Positions 8,733 to 16,606 of a DNA stretch of 64,000 nucleotides are shown here, piece after piece (the stretch's first letter is position 1; every line of letters starts with the position of its first letter). Source of the DNA: Solirubrobacteraceae bacterium. GTDB taxonomy: Bacteria > Actinomycetota > Thermoleophilia > Solirubrobacterales > Solirubrobacteraceae. The DNA lies in assembly GCA_024711025.1 (NCBI GenBank), contig JANJTP010000070.1, positions 62,001-126,000 of the forward strand. The letters are read 5' to 3'. A model generated the notes under the pieces. That model saw only the letters and a list, made by a program, of their open reading frames with translations, had not been told where the DNA came from and searched no databases. The position numbers and the translations under genes are program-made.

Positions 8733-10244
8733 CTAGTCCTCCTGCAGCCAGGTCCGAACCTGCTGGGCGACGCGCGCCGGATCGCGCTCGGCGAGATCCT
8801 CGACGCGCCTTCGCGCGGGGTCGCTCACCGGCAGGGGCAACGGCGCCTCGGCGACGGTCGTCTCGTGCTCGAGCTGGGCCAGCGTCGCGGGCGCCTCGAT
8901 CTGGCGCAGCCAGGTGGGCTCACCGAGCGACTCGCCCTCGCGGCGGCGCAGGTGGCGGGTCGCGAGGAACAGGAACGCCAGCAGCCCGAGCGCAAGGGCC
9001 GCGTACTTGGCCCCCGAGAGGATCGTGGCGACCGGTCCGCCGAGCGCGCTCGGCTCCGGCTTGGAGAAGGCGACGCGGCTGACGGTGAGCGTGTCGCCGC
9101 GCGAGGGCACGATGCCCGCCGCCGCGGTGACCGCGTCGCGGAGCTGCTCGACCTGCGCGCCGGGCACGGCCTCGTCGACGACCAGCGCGACGCTGAGGCG
9201 GTTGATCGTCCCGGGCGCGAGCTTGGTGCGCGTGACGGTCTTGTCGACCCCGTAGGTCGTGTCGCTGGTCTCGTGCCTGTAGTCGGACGACCCGCCGGAG
9301 GCACCGCCGCCGGCGTAGCTGGGGATGTTCGAGCCGCTGCCGGCCACGCCGCTCGCGCCGCCGCCGGCGCCCTTCAGGCGCTCGACGTCCTTCTGCTGAC
9401 GCAGCGGGACGCCCTTCTTGGCGTAGCTCAGCTTCTCCTCGGTCGCCTGGTCGACGTTGAGGTCGCTCGTCACCTGCACGCGCGCCTTGTCGGGCCCGAC
9501 CGTCTGAGCAAGCAGGGCCGTCAGCCCACCGGCGAGCTGGGCGTCGTAGCGGCTCTGGGCGGCCTGCTTGGCGGGCACGCCCGCCGCCGCCGTGCCGTCG
9601 ACCTCGCCGGTCGGCCAGACGAGCTGGCCGGAGGCGTCGGTGATCGAGACGTTCTGCGGCTTGAGCCCCTGGACGCTCGACGCGACGAGCGAGGCTATGC
9701 CCCGCACCGCGCCGGGATCGAGCGTCGCGGCCGCGCCGCTCAGGAGCACCGCCGCGGTGGCCGGCGTCTCGCCGTCGGCGAAGAGCTGGTCCTTCGGCAT
9801 GACGAGCTGGACCTGCGCGTCGGTCACGCCCTGCACCTGGCGGATGGTGTTCGCGATCTCGCCTTCGAGCGCGCGCTGGTAGGTCACCTGCTGCTGGAAG
9901 TCCGAGCTGCCCAGCTTCTGCTTGTCGAACAGCTCGAAGCCCGGCTTGCCCGCTCCCGCGAGACCCTGCTCGGCCAGCGCGATGCGCGCCTGTGCGACCT
10001 GCGCCTTCTCGACGGCCAGCGCGGTGCCGTTCGACCTGATCTCGTAGCCGACGCCGCGCTCGTCGAGCGCGGCGGTGATCTTGCCGGTCTGGGCGGGATC
10101 GAGGCCGGTCAGCACGGTCGCGAAGCTCGGCTGCGACGCGAGCTTGAAGACGAGCAGCAGGAAGCCCACGAGGCCCAACGCCACCGCGCCGAGGATCAGG
10201 CGCGACCGGGGCGAGGTGTCTGCGAGCAGCGACTTGATCGGCAC
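8733..10244 (-). CDS. fliF: FliF, MS-ring protein
   Basis: FliF forms the membrane ring on which the basal body is built. The 503-residue protein has a first membrane helix (about 16-36), the YscJ/FliF ring-building domain (QPSFATVLTGLDPAQTGKI; ALEGEIANTIRQVQGVTDA), a glycine-rich loop near 295-320, a second helix near 415-435 (KYAALALGLLAFLFLA), and a C-terminal FliG-binding tail ending in VAQQVRTWLQED. It starts with GTG. Length is slightly short of the 530-560 residues common elsewhere but all parts are present. Confidence 0.95.
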   Translation of the reverse strand: MPIKSLLADTSPRSRLILGAVALGLVGFLLLVFKLASQPSFATVLTGLDPAQTGKITAALDERGVGYEIRSNGTALAVEKAQVAQARIALAEQGLAGAGKPGFELFDKQKLGSSDFQQQVTYQRALEGEIANTIRQVQGVTDAQVQLVMPKDQLFADGETPATAAVLLSGAAATLDPGAVRGIASLVASSVQGLKPQNVSITDASGQLVWPTGEVDGTAAAGVPAKQAAQSRYDAQLAGGLTALLAQTVGPDKARVQVTSDLNVDQATEEKLSYAKKGVPLRQQKDVERLKGAGGGASGVAGSGSNIPSYAGGGASGGSSDYRHETSDTTYGVDKTVTRTKLAPGTINRLSVALVVDEAVPGAQVEQLRDAVTAAAGIVPSRGDTLTVSRVAFSKPEPSALGGPVATILSGAKYAALALGLLAFLFLATRHLRRREGESLGEPTWLRQIEAPATLAQLEHETTVAEAPLPLPVSDPARRRVEDLAERDPARVAQQVRTWLQED

Positions 10245-10257
10245 GGGCGGAGCTCGC

Positions 10258-10566
10258 TCAGACCTGGGTGTGGAAGATGTCCTGCGTCGCTTCGACCGCC
10301 TTCGCGCGGATCTGCGAGGCGAACTGCATCGCGAGTCGCGCCCGCTCGACGGCCATGACGATCGACGCGGGGTCGCCCGCGGTGCCGTCGGCCAGGCTGC
10401 GCGACGCCGCCGCCGCGTCCTCCTGCAGCGCCGAGAGCTGCTCGATCTGGTCGGCCAGCATCGAGCCGAAGCCCCGGCCCGAGGCTTCCTGCCCGGCGGC
10501 GGGCGCCTCCTGGAGGCCGACCTGCCACTCGGGGCCGCCGACGGCGAACGTCGGGTCGATCGCCAT
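10258..10566 (-). CDS. fliE: FliE, MS ring-rod junction protein
   Basis: FliE links the MS ring to the proximal rod. The 102-residue protein has the family pattern: a variable N-terminus, GFGSMLADQIEQLSALQ, then the conserved end VERARLAMQFASQIRAKAV followed by EATQDIFHTQV. Its ATG overlaps the flgC stop by one base (TGATG). The gene order flgB-flgC-fliE-fliF-fliG-fliH-fliI is the classical one. Confidence 0.94.
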   Translation of the reverse strand: MAIDPTFAVGGPEWQVGLQEAPAAGQEASGRGFGSMLADQIEQLSALQEDAAAASRSLADGTAGDPASIVMAVERARLAMQFASQIRAKAVEATQDIFHTQV

Positions 10567-11006
10567 CAGCGCAGCAGCTCGAGCGTCTTGGTGAACATCT
10601 GCTTGGCGGCCTGCATCGCCGTCACGTTCGCCTCGTAGCCACGCGAGGCGGCGATCAGGTCGACCATCTCGGTGACCGTGTTCACGTTCGGCATCCGCAC
10701 GTACCCGCGCGCGTCGGCGTCGGGATGCCCGGGGTCGTAGACCAGCCGATCGGGGGCGCCGTCCTCGACGATCGCCGCGACGCGCACCCCGCGAGATGCG
10801 GATCCGCCCGCACGCGCCGCATCGAGCGCCATCGCGAACGCGCCGCCTCCGGCCTCCTGCAGGACGACCTCCTTGCGGCGGTACGGCCCGCCGCCGGCGC
10901 CGCGCGTGCTCTGGGCGTTCGCCAGGTTCTCGGCGACGACGTCCATCCGCAGGCGCTCGGCGCTGAGGCCGCTGGCGGAGATCTCGAGTGCGTCGAAGAG
11001 CCCCAT
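10566..11006 (-). CDS. flgC: FlgC, proximal rod protein
   Basis: FlgC is a proximal rod subunit. The 146-residue protein begins with the rod/hook motif LEISASGLSAERLRMDVVAENLANAQST and ends with YVRMPNVNTVTEMVDLI followed by a terminal helix (MFTKTLELLR), both diagnostic of FlgC. The start overlaps the flgB stop (TGATG). Length agrees with the family. The motif above is given in two parts: residues 8-17 and 18-35. Confidence 0.94.
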   Translation of the reverse strand: MGLFDALEISASGLSAERLRMDVVAENLANAQSTRGAGGGPYRRKEVVLQEAGGGAFAMALDAARAGGSASRGVRVAAIVEDGAPDRLVYDPGHPDADARGYVRMPNVNTVTEMVDLIAASRGYEANVTAMQAAKQMFTKTLELLR

Positions 11007-11359
11007 CAGCGCACGCCCATCGCCGACTCGAGGATGTCGATGCGGCCGCGCGCCACCGACACGAGCGACTGGTGGTCGAGGCCGTTCTGCGCGACCTGCG
11101 CCGCGGTGGCGTCCACGTCGACGCCGCTGCCGTCGGCCCGCATCACCCCGGGCTGCGACGTCACCGTGAAGGCGGCCGTCGCGACCGCGTCGCGGCCGGA
11201 TGCGAACGCGGCCCGCAGCACGCCGTGGAAGTCGACGTCCTTGGGGGCGTAGCCGGGAGTGTTGGCGTTGGCCAGGTTGCCGGCGAGCGCCTCATGGCGC
11301 TGGGCGGCGCCGGCGATCGCGCGCTCGAGTCCGAGCTGGGTGGTGTCGAAGAGTTCCAT
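11006..11359 (-). CDS. flgB: FlgB, proximal rod protein
   Basis: FlgB is a proximal rod subunit exported by the flagellar type III system. From the ATG at 11359 the protein has 117 residues and begins MELFDTTQLGLERAI, the usual FlgB start, followed by HEALAGNLANANTPGYAPKD. An upstream in-frame ATG at 11410 would add 17 acidic residues with no FlgB similarity and is not preferred. The gene heads the flgB-to-fliI block and has its own sigma-28-type site upstream, inside the end of the fliT-like gene. Confidence 0.92.
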   Translation of the reverse strand: MELFDTTQLGLERAIAGAAQRHEALAGNLANANTPGYAPKDVDFHGVLRAAFASGRDAVATAAFTVTSQPGVMRADGSGVDVDATAAQVAQNGLDHQSLVSVARGRIDILESAMGVR

Positions 11360-11425
11360 GGCAGGCTCCGTTTCGGTGTCCTCCATGGACGACTCGGCGG
11401 GGCCCTCCATGGGCGCCGCCCGGTG

Positions 11426-11452
11426 TCATCGGTCGCCGACGGCCGAACTTGA
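11426..11452 (-). promoter_or_regulatory. sigma-28-type promoter for flgB-to-fliI
   Basis: On the minus strand GCTCAA is followed, after 15 bases, by ACCGATGA. The predicted start is near 11419, about 60 bases before the flgB ATG. The site lies within the last codons of the fliT-like gene. The -10 half departs from GCCGATAA at two positions, so it may be weaker than the other copies. Confidence 0.6.
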
Positions 11453-11740
11453 GCCGGCGGTGGCGCGATAGCCGCGCACGGCCGTGCGGCCGGCCTCGAG
11501 CCGCGAAGCGTCCGCGGCGAGCACGCGCATCGCCGAAGCCACCGCGGCCTCGGTCTCGGCCATGGCGACCGCCGCGATGCGCAGCGAGCGCTCGACGGCC
11601 GGCGACGGCGTGGCCGGCAGCGCCTCGCGCAGCGCGGCGGTCTCCTCCAGCACGCAGGAGAGCTCGTCGAAGCGCCCCTCGGCGGCGAGATGGCTCGCAC
11701 GGCCGGCGAGGTCGGCGAGGCGCTCGTATGCCGCGGTCAT
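11426..11740 (-). CDS. FliT-like flagellar chaperone
   Basis: A 104-residue, Ala/Glu-rich, all-helical protein directly after fliS, with which it shares an ATGA overlap. FliT, the FliD chaperone, is small, helical, poorly conserved and usually encoded straight after fliS, so position is the main argument. Residues 1-85 could form two antiparallel helices (YERLADLAGRASHLAAEGRF; VERSLRIAAVAMAETEAAVA). I recognise no catalytic motif. It could equally be called a FlgN-like or unknown helical protein, but a clearer FlgN lies at 19324. Confidence 0.6.
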   Translation of the reverse strand: MTAAYERLADLAGRASHLAAEGRFDELSCVLEETAALREALPATPSPAVERSLRIAAVAMAETEAAVASAMRVLAADASRLEAGRTAVRGYRATAGSSSAVGDR

Positions 11741-12111
11741 GCGCCGGCGACCTCGGCCCAGGCGTCGCGAAGCTCTCCCATCAGCCGGTTGACCGCTTCC
11801 GCGCGCTCGCTGTCTTGGTGCATGCGCGCCTCGAAGAGGTGGCGCCTGAAGAAGAGGTAGAGGCCCTGCAGCCGCTCAGCGACCTCCCCGGCGGACAGAT
11901 CGAGCGTCTCGAGAAGCTCGTCGATGATCGCCTCGGCGCGTCCGAGGCGGTCGCTCGCCACGTCGTGCCGGCCCTCGGCCATCGCGACCGATGCCTGCGT
12001 GAGGAAGCGGCGCGCCCCGTCGTAGAGCAGGACGACGAGTCGCTCGGGCGAGGCGGTGAGGACAGCGCTCTCACGATAGGCGTTCGGGGCGGGGGCGGCG
12101 TAGGCGCTCAT
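11737..12111 (-). CDS. fliS: FliS, flagellin export chaperone
   Basis: FliS binds the flagellin C-terminus and keeps it unfolded for export; in many bacteria it also interacts with FliW. The 124-residue protein has the family pattern NAYRESAVLTASPERLVVLL, then YDGARRFLTQA, and GEVAERLQGLYLFFRRHLFEA. Length is typical. A sigma-28-type promoter lies 25 bases upstream of the start, with a GGAGAG ribosome site. It is followed by the fliT-like gene. Confidence 0.94.
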   Translation of the reverse strand: MSAYAAPAPNAYRESAVLTASPERLVVLLYDGARRFLTQASVAMAEGRHDVASDRLGRAEAIIDELLETLDLSAGEVAERLQGLYLFFRRHLFEARMHQDSERAEAVNRLMGELRDAWAEVAGA

Positions 12112-12142
12112 GGCTCTCCGTGGACGGGGACGGACGCCACGG

Positions 12143-12169
12143 TGATCGGCCGCAGGCCCCCGGAGTTGA
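12143..12169 (-). promoter_or_regulatory. sigma-28-type promoter for fliS-fliT
   Basis: On the minus strand GCTCAA is followed after exactly 15 bases by GCCGATCA. The predicted start is near 12136, about 25 bases before the fliS ATG. The site occupies the 86-base gap between fliD and fliS. It is one of the best matches to the shared cluster pattern. Confidence 0.72.
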
Positions 12170-12197
12170 GCCGATCCACACCCGGATCGGCCGGGTC

Positions 12198-13550
12198 TCA
12201 GCGATTCAGCGACGCGAGCTGGCCGGAGAGCCAGGAGCCCTGCTGCTGCACCTGCGCGAGTGCCGTCTCCATCGCGGCATACGTCTGCTGGAGCCGGGAC
12301 TGCCTGAGCTCCAGCCGTGCGTCCATGCGCTCGAGCGACTTGCCGATGTCCGCGATCCGACGCCCGACCTCTCCGGTGCGGGCATCCATCGCCCCGTCGG
12401 TGCGGACGAGGGGATCGAGCACGGACGTCACGCGGGCGGCGAGACCAGCGGTCGCGTCGGACAGAAAGGCCCGCACGTCGCCGCGGTGGTCGGCGAGCGC
12501 ACTCGACAGCTTCGCGTCATCGATCACGAGCTTGCCGGCCAGCGAGTCGGCCGTAGCCGCACCGCCGGTGGCGGCGCCGGTCGAGATGCCGAGGTCGGAG
12601 AGCCGCTGGATCGAGCCCCCCAGGCCCGAGACATCGGCGACGATGCCGCGCAGGCTGCTGAGCAGGCCCGTGAGCTGCGTGTCCGCGAACAGGACGCCCT
12701 TCTTGGCGTCCGCCGTCGTCGTGGCGGCCGGCACGCGCTTCTCGGAGGTCGCGCCGCGGATCAGGTCGATCGTCTGGTTGTACTGGTCGACGAACGCCTT
12801 GAGCTTGCCCTTGACGGCCTCGGGGTCGGGAGCAGGGGCCGAGACGTTGACCGTCGCCGCACCGAGGCCCTTGAGCGTCAGCTCGACGCCCGGCAGCGCC
12901 GTCGACACGACGTTCGTCGCCGACGTGGCGGCGACGCCGTCGATCGTGAAGGCCGCGTCCGCCCCCGACTTGAACGTCTCGGGGCCGAGCTGCGGGCCGC
13001 CCACCGTGACGGCACCCGGAGCGTAGACGCCGGTCTGCTTGCGCGTGAGCACCAGGCGGTCCGCGGTCCCACCGGCAGAGCCGTCCAGGAACACGGCGTT
13101 GAACGCGCTCGTCGCGCGAGCGTTGATCGCCGCCGCGACCGCGTTGCCGTCGTCGGTTGCCGAGAACGTGAACTGCTCGCCGCCGACGTCGAGCGTGCCG
13201 GCCGCGGCGGTGAAGTCGTAGCTGCGCTGCTCGGCGCGAGCGAGGGCGCTGACCTCGACGACGTAGCCGCCGATCGCCGCCGCACCGGTGCGACGGACGG
13301 CGAGCTTCGTCGTGTCGGAGACGTCGACCGCCTGGGTGTCCGCCCAGGTCGCGGTGGAGGCGAGGTCCTTGGTGGCGGCGAGCAGGCTCCGCAGTCGCGT
13401 CGTGACCTGCCGCAGCGAGTCCTGCCGGGCCTGCTCGACGGTCTCGCTCATCGCGAGGCGCACCCGGGGACGGCGCTCGAGTTGCATGATCTGGTCGATC
13501 AGCGAGGCCGTGTCCAGTCCGGACGCCAGGCCACCGAGCGCGAGGTTCAT
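12198..13550 (-). CDS. fliD: FliD, filament cap protein
   Basis: FliD caps the growing filament and assists flagellin folding. The 450-residue protein has the N-terminal FliD_N motif GLASGLDTASLIDQIMQLER, central beta-rich D2-D3 sequence, and a C-terminal FliD_C region (VSGLGGSIQRLSDLGIS; RVTSVLDPLVRTDGAMDART) ending in a coiled coil with many Gln residues. Length is normal. It overlaps the flaG stop by ATGA, so the two are co-translated. The downstream fliS has a separate promoter. Confidence 0.95.
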   Translation of the reverse strand: MNLALGGLASGLDTASLIDQIMQLERRPRVRLAMSETVEQARQDSLRQVTTRLRSLLAATKDLASTATWADTQAVDVSDTTKLAVRRTGAAAIGGYVVEVSALARAEQRSYDFTAAAGTLDVGGEQFTFSATDDGNAVAAAINARATSAFNAVFLDGSAGGTADRLVLTRKQTGVYAPGAVTVGGPQLGPETFKSGADAAFTIDGVAATSATNVVSTALPGVELTLKGLGAATVNVSAPAPDPEAVKGKLKAFVDQYNQTIDLIRGATSEKRVPAATTTADAKKGVLFADTQLTGLLSSLRGIVADVSGLGGSIQRLSDLGISTGAATGGAATADSLAGKLVIDDAKLSSALADHRGDVRAFLSDATAGLAARVTSVLDPLVRTDGAMDARTGEVGRRIADIGKSLERMDARLELRQSRLQQTYAAMETALAQVQQQGSWLSGQLASLNR

Positions 13551-13912
13551 GGCAGACGCCCCACAGGTCCGGACTGGGTGAGCAGGTCGAGCGCCCGGCC
13601 CGGCGGTATCCGGTCGAGGACACGTCCGTCGAGGTCGCGGATCTCGATGCGAACGTCGCCGTCGTGGATCTCGAAGTGCAGCTCGCGCCCCTGCTCGTGC
13701 AGCTGCCGGATCGCCCGCTGGGCCGCGTCGAGCAGCTCCCGAGCCTCGCGCGGCGGCGCCGCGTCGAGGGATGCGGGGTGGCCTGCACCCGCCTGCCCGG
13801 TCCGCAGCTCTCCTGGGAAGTCGCCGCCGGGCTGCCCCGAATGGATGGGACCGGTCCTCACCGAGGCAAGGGCCGGGCTGAGCGGGGCGGCGCTGCTGAT
13901 GTTCCAGCTCAT
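13547..13912 (-). CDS. flaG: FlaG-family protein
   Basis: FlaG proteins are small cytoplasmic proteins encoded before fliD that affect filament length. The C-terminal part, LHFEIHDGDVRIEIRDLDGR with IPPGRALDLL after it, matches the FlaG pattern of a short beta-domain ending in IPPxxxLxL. The ATG at 13912 (121 residues) is chosen because it lies about 50 bases after the predicted sigma-28 start; a longer frame reaches 14029 but would run through that promoter. The first 60 residues are low-complexity. Confidence 0.75.
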   Translation of the reverse strand: MSWNISSAAPLSPALASVRTGPIHSGQPGGDFPGELRTGQAGAGHPASLDAAPPREARELLDAAQRAIRQLHEQGRELHFEIHDGDVRIEIRDLDGRVLDRIPPGRALDLLTQSGPVGRLP

Positions 13913-13967
13913 TGCAGGTGCTCTCGCTGTCTTCCCGACGTCGATCGGCGCGGCGCGCCTGCCCCGG

Positions 13968-13994
13968 ATATCGGCGCGATCCCCGAGAAGTTGA
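13968..13994 (-). promoter_or_regulatory. sigma-28-type promoter for flaG-fliD
   Basis: On the minus strand GCTCAA is followed after 15 bases by GCCGATAT, an exact match to the sigma-D style -10 (CCGATAT). Predicted start is near 13961. The site lies just after the glycosyltransferase stop at 14004 and gives a leader of about 49 bases before flaG. Confidence 0.75.
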
Positions 13995-14003
13995 GCCGGG
14001 GTC

Positions 14004-16445
14004 TCATCCGACCACGTGCTCCAGGCCACATTCGGCGGAGCGCTCCAGCTCGCCGATGAGCGAGGACGCCGCGCGGCAGGCCGGATCGAGCGATCCGGCC
14101 TCGCGCGCGAGGGTCAGGGCGTCGTCGAAGATGCCCTTGGCGCGCGCGACGCGCGCCAAGCCGGTGAGCGCGGCGGCGTCGATGCCGTCCTCACGGCAGG
14201 CCGCCGTCCACTCGTCGGCGGCCGAGTCCAGGAAGCCGCGCCGCAGGTAGATGCCGGCCAGCAGCTCGTGGCGCTCGCGTGCCTGCAGCGCGGAGCGCTC
14301 GATCAGCGCCGCGAGCGGCCCGGCCGCGTCGACCTCCCGAACCCGCAGCAGCGCCTCGAGCGCGACGGCCAGCGAAAGCGCGCCCTCGCGCGAGACGACG
14401 TCGGCGCTCGCCCCGGCCGCCGCGCGGCCCCACGCCTCGTAGGCGGCCAGCTCTCCCACCGGGAGGTCGCCGTCGGCAACCACCCCGGTCCGCTGCGCGC
14501 CGGTGAGATCGGCGGCCACGATCCGCGCGAAGAGCTCCGTGCGACGGGCGCTCGACGCGCGCGGATCGCCGGCGGGGACCGCCGCTGCCTCGTCGGCCGC
14601 CTCCGTCCAGCGGCGCAGCGAGAGCAGGCACTCGGCGAGCGCGACGCGCGCCCCGGCGTTGCGCGGCTGGGCGGCGACGACGGCGCGCAGATGCGGCTCG
14701 GCGGCCGCGGCGTGCCCGGCCTCGTAGAGGGCGATCGCGAGCAGGAACCTGGCAGACGGGCCCGGCGTGCCGATCAGCTCGACGATCGCCGCCTCGACGT
14801 CGGGTGCAGCGGCGCCGCTCGCGAGCAGCGCGTCGGCGTACGGGGCGACCGCGCCGGGATAGAGCGGGTGCTCGGTCAGGCAGCGGCGCAGGATCTCGAG
14901 CGTGCTCCGCGTGTCGCCCATCGCCTTGCGCACGTCGGCCAGCCCGACCAGCGCGAGGAAGCTCCCCGCGCCGACCGTCGCCATGTAGCGGCTTGGTGCG
15001 TCGCCCATCTCCAGACAGCGCTCGAAGAGCTCGACGGAGCGTTGGAAATCTCCGGAGCCACCTGCCGCAAGCGCCTGCTCGAGGACGAGGTCGGTGAAGC
15101 CCGGCAGGAAGGACAGCCCCTCGTCGGCCAGCGCGATGGCGTCCTCGGCCCTCCCGACCAGGCGCCGGGCGCGCACGAGCCGCGCGACCAGGGCCGGGAC
15201 GAAGCCGAACGCCTCGCGCTGCGGATCGGCGCGCACGAGGTCCCAGGCACGCTCGAATGTCGCGACGGCCGCCTCGACCTCCCCCGCGGCGCCGTACTCG
15301 GAGCCCAGGTTGAAGTGAAGGAAGATGCTCTCGTCACCTTCGTTCTGCTGGCGCTGCAGCAGCTCGACGTTACGCCGGGCCTTGTCCTTGTCGTGACGCA
15401 CGACGCCGAGGTAGCCGAAGTGGTCGATCCGCACGTCCGAGGCCTCGAGCCGCTCGGGCAGGCCACCCGGGAGCGACTGACCGATCTGCTCGTGGATCCG
15501 GCCCTCGTAGCGGTACTCCGGCCGGTTGCGCAGCAGCCGCAGCGTGTTGTGCGTGACCGCCGTGCCATCGCCGATCTCCCCCGTGTGATTGGTCTCGACG
15601 AGGTAGAACGCCTCGCGCCACGTCCGACCGAGGAGCACCCGCAATCGGGGGGCGTCGCCCTCCACGAGGATCTCGTCGGCGTCGAGCACGAGGATCCAGT
15701 CCCCGGTGGCCGCGTCGAGCGCGACGTTGCGCGCCTGCGCGAACGAGCCGGTCCACTCGCGCTCGATGACGCGTGCGCCGAACGAGCGGGCGATCTCGAT
15801 CGTGCGGTCGGTCGATCCGGTGTCGACGACGACTATCTCGTCGACCGCGGGCCGAGCCGCCGCCAGACAGCGGGGAAGCATCTCCTCCTCGTCCCGCACG
15901 ATCATGCACAGGCTCGCGGTGAGCCCCGAGACGGGCTGGGCACGGCGCGCGCAGGCCCCCGCGCGATAGGCCAGGTCATCCAGGGCGGAGGCGACGCGCG
16001 CCGGCAGTCGGGGTCCCGGCACCCTTGCCGCTCGCCGCCGGCCGGCGGCGACCCGATTGTCCGCGGCGTGGGGAACGGTCGGGCTGAGCCGGAGCGCCGC
16101 GCCGAAGAGGATCTCGGCGGCCGTCCACTGGCCGAGCTCGTAGAGCGCGACGCCCGCCAGGTTCAGGAAGACGGGCTCGCGCGGCTCCTCCTCGAGCAGG
16201 TCGACGGCGGCCTGCGCGACCATCAGCATCCGTTGCGCCACGATCGCCGGCTCGTGCTCTCCGGCGCCCTCGAGCCCGGCCGCGAGCACACCCTTGCGTG
16301 CGGCATACCGCCGATGGCGGTCGGGCTCGACCGCGACCTCCGCGAAGACCCGGCGCCAGCCCGCGAGATCGCGGGCTTCCAGGCATGCCTGGGCGGTCGA
16401 CGTCGCCTGCGCGACGAGGCTCTCGGAATGCTCGGCAGACGACAT
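14004..16445 (-). CDS. TPR-GT2-TPR glycosyltransferase within the flagellar cluster
   Basis: An 813-residue soluble protein with three parts. Residues 1-170 are helical and TPR-like. A GT2 domain (about 175-400) shows SLCMIVRDEEEMLPRCL, VVVDTGSTDRT and the metal-binding stretch LVLDADE. Residues 410-813 are alanine-rich TPR-type repeats (for example FLHFNLGSEYGAAGEVEAAV). Retaining this GT2 plus TPR layout, some family members glycosylate proteins. Lying among flagellar genes behind a sigma-28-type site, it probably glycosylates flagellin or another filament protein; that is inference. The ATG at 16445 is preferred because the promoter lies just upstream. Confidence 0.8.
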   Translation of the reverse strand: MSSAEHSESLVAQATSTAQACLEARDLAGWRRVFAEVAVEPDRHRRYAARKGVLAAGLEGAGEHEPAIVAQRMLMVAQAAVDLLEEEPREPVFLNLAGVALYELGQWTAAEILFGAALRLSPTVPHAADNRVAAGRRRAARVPGPRLPARVASALDDLAYRAGACARRAQPVSGLTASLCMIVRDEEEMLPRCLAAARPAVDEIVVVDTGSTDRTIEIARSFGARVIEREWTGSFAQARNVALDAATGDWILVLDADEILVEGDAPRLRVLLGRTWREAFYLVETNHTGEIGDGTAVTHNTLRLLRNRPEYRYEGRIHEQIGQSLPGGLPERLEASDVRIDHFGYLGVVRHDKDKARRNVELLQRQQNEGDESIFLHFNLGSEYGAAGEVEAAVATFERAWDLVRADPQREAFGFVPALVARLVRARRLVGRAEDAIALADEGLSFLPGFTDLVLEQALAAGGSGDFQRSVELFERCLEMGDAPSRYMATVGAGSFLALVGLADVRKAMGDTRSTLEILRRCLTEHPLYPGAVAPYADALLASGAAAPDVEAAIVELIGTPGPSARFLLAIALYEAGHAAAAEPHLRAVVAAQPRNAGARVALAECLLSLRRWTEAADEAAAVPAGDPRASSARRTELFARIVAADLTGAQRTGVVADGDLPVGELAAYEAWGRAAAGASADVVSREGALSLAVALEALLRVREVDAAGPLAALIERSALQARERHELLAGIYLRRGFLDSAADEWTAACREDGIDAAALTGLARVARAKGIFDDALTLAREAGSLDPACRAASSLIGELERSAECGLEHVVG

Positions 16446-16455
16446 GGCGGACCGG

Positions 16456-16482
16456 TCATCGACACCTGACGACCGTTCTTTA
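16456..16482 (-). promoter_or_regulatory. sigma-28-type promoter for the TPR-glycosyltransferase
   Basis: On the minus strand CCTAAA is followed after 15 bases by GTCGATGA. The predicted start, near 16449, is only about four bases before the ATG, so the transcript may be leaderless. The site lies in the divergent gap shared with fliA. Confidence 0.6.
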
Positions 16483-16532
16483 GGAGGAGCCCACCTCTCA
16501 GCCCAGAAAACTGACCATTCGTCGAATCCGGT

Positions 16533-16559
16533 CAAACCAGCGCAACCGGGCGCCGATGG
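16533..16559 (+). promoter_or_regulatory. possible sigma-28-type autoregulatory promoter of fliA
   Basis: CAAA is followed after 15 bases by GCCGATGG (or TCAA after 16). Predicted start is near 16566, about 40 bases before the fliA ATG, which has a GGAG ribosome site. The -35 half is the weakest of the set. If real, the sigma factor stimulates its own gene. Confidence 0.5.
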
Positions 16560-16606
16560 GACGTCGGCCGGACGAAACAGCCCCTGTATCCCGTGGAGAA
16601 CTAGGC

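Noticed and set aside
8865-10358. 497-codon plus-strand open frame opposite fliF
   Set aside because: Low-complexity translation; fliF on the other strand has full family features.
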